Assembly: GCA_027295975.1 (NCBI GenBank)
Contig: JAPUJX010000042.1
Location: forward strand, 1-5,084
Direction of reading: 5' to 3'
DNA: 5,084 nucleotides
Source of the DNA: Gammaproteobacteria bacterium
Lineage (GTDB): Bacteria > Pseudomonadota > Gammaproteobacteria > Pseudomonadales > Azotimanducaceae
The notes under the pieces were generated by a model. It was not told the origin of the DNA. It searched no databases and saw nothing but the letters and a program-made list of their open reading frames with translations. The translations under genes and the position numbers were made by a program. Shown one piece after another: positions 4,433 to 5,084 of this stretch (its first letter is position 1; each line of letters starts with the position of its first letter).

Positions 4433-5084
4433 GATTCAGGCTCGTCGTTTTCCCCGTTGGTTGCGGGTTTAGGGTATACCCAGGCGCGCAGGCCTGTGTC
4501 TCGTGCGAACGGACGCCAGTGCCCCTCGGGTTGTGCCAGCCGGTCTGCGATGACATTGAGCACCGTGGGATTCATCGCCATGCCGGAGTGGCTTCCGATG
4601 ATCTCGACGTTTTCCGCCTGCCGGCCTTCGAACTCCAGACAGCTGCGCCAGTGCACCACCCCGTCGGACTTGCTGTAGATCGCCGTGCTTGGCACCGGCG
4701 GTGGTTCCGTCGGGTAATTCAGCATCTGATCACGCATTTCTTCTTCGCTCATGCCGGACATGTAGCGGAACAGTTTTGCGACCATGGGGTTAGTGCTTTC
4801 CGGACCCTTGGAGGCAAAGGGGCTCCCCATGGTAATGATTTGTCGAACCCGGTCCGGGAAACGTTGCGCCAGTTGCCTTGCGTATATACCCCCCAGGCTT
4901 TGCCCGACTATGGACAGCTTGCAGTCGAGCACGCTGGTAACCCGGTCGAAATGTTCGGTGAGCGCGTCCTGCAGTTCAAAACTGCCGGTGTTCTGACCAA
5001 GCTGCCATGGCATCACACAGTATTTGAGGCGGGAGAGGAAACGGCGCAGGAGCAGGGTGGATTCGTCTCCGGCGGTGAAACCGG
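4420..5084 (-). CDS. Alpha/beta hydrolase (lipase/esterase-like), 5' end outside the window
   Basis: At least 220 codons are visible and the frame is still open at the right edge, so the N-terminus is missing. A GTG at 5016 could pass for a start, but the 22 codons upstream encode GFTAGDESTLLLRRFLSRL, which aligns with residues 51-69 of the hydrolase at 3233-3961. The true start is therefore beyond 5084. The nucleophile elbow is GQSLGG with the serine codon at 4897-4899, and ITMGSPF follows. Asp in IYSKSDGVV (codon 4663-4665) and His in GSHSGMAMN (codon 4588-4590) complete the triad. The C-terminus adds a tail of about 35 residues after the fold, with AQPEGHWRPF and an acidic end, which the paralogue lacks. 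Its 3' end overlaps phaR by 13 bases, so the two are probably one transcript. The substrate is unknown. A lipid or PHA-related ester is suggested only by the phaR pairing. Confidence 0.87.
   Translation of the reverse strand, partial: GFTAGDESTLLLRRFLSRLKYCVMPWQLGQNTGSFELQDALTEHFDRVTSVLDCKLSIVGQSLGGIYARQLAQRFPDRVRQIITMGSPFASKGPESTNPMVAKLFRYMSGMSEEEMRDQMLNYPTEPPPVPSTAIYSKSDGVVHWRSCLEFEGRQAENVEIIGSHSGMAMNPTVLNVIADRLAQPEGHWRPFARDTGLRAWVYPKPATNGENDEPESCAS

Noticed and set aside
1..5084. CRISPR array, tRNA, rRNA, toxin-antitoxin or phage-defence system
   Set aside because: No regularly spaced repeats, no cloverleaf or rRNA-like sequence, and no defence-family motifs were found on either strand.

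Overview
The window reads as a chromosomal segment of a Pseudomonadota bacterium, most likely a gammaproteobacterium. The strongest clue is a clear PhaR-type polyhydroxyalkanoate (PHA) regulator, together with dense bacterial gene packing and Shine-Dalgarno-led starts. No species can be named from the sequence alone. There are seven protein genes. No tRNA, rRNA, CRISPR array, transposase or complete mobile element was seen.

Left region (1-758): about 160 bases carry no convincing gene, only small palindromes. They are followed by a minus-strand gene for a small two-helix membrane protein of the DUF3592 type (162-620). A 138-base divergent intergenic region separates it from the next block.

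Middle region (759-3144): three sugar and polysaccharide genes. A TTG-initiated extended-SDR nucleotide-sugar epimerase/dehydratase (759-1727) overlaps by 4 bases a family-2 glycosyltransferase resembling dolichol/polyprenol-phosphate mannosyltransferases (1724-2410). A sugar-phosphate nucleotidyltransferase (2437-3144, minus) converges on them tail to tail. Together they could activate a sugar as a nucleotide diphosphate, modify it and transfer it to a lipid or glycan acceptor. This is a fragment of a surface-glycan or glycolipid pathway, and the sugar cannot be identified. By eye this block is less GC-rich than the right-hand part.

Right region (3145-5084): an 88-base divergent intergenic stretch holds two tandem hairpin-forming inverted repeats. 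It is followed by an alpha/beta hydrolase (3233-3961, plus). Converging on it is a minus-strand pair: a second alpha/beta hydrolase, clearly paralogous to the first and cut by the right window edge (4420-5084), and phaR (3980-4432), whose start lies inside the end of that hydrolase gene. The arrangement hydrolase / phaR / hydrolase suggests a locus linked to PHA or lipid turnover, but the hydrolases' substrates are not shown by the sequence.

Nothing here is a clear-cut novel system. The observations most worth a second look are the paralogous hydrolases bracketing phaR, the inverted repeats upstream of the first hydrolase, and the orphan-looking sugar module.
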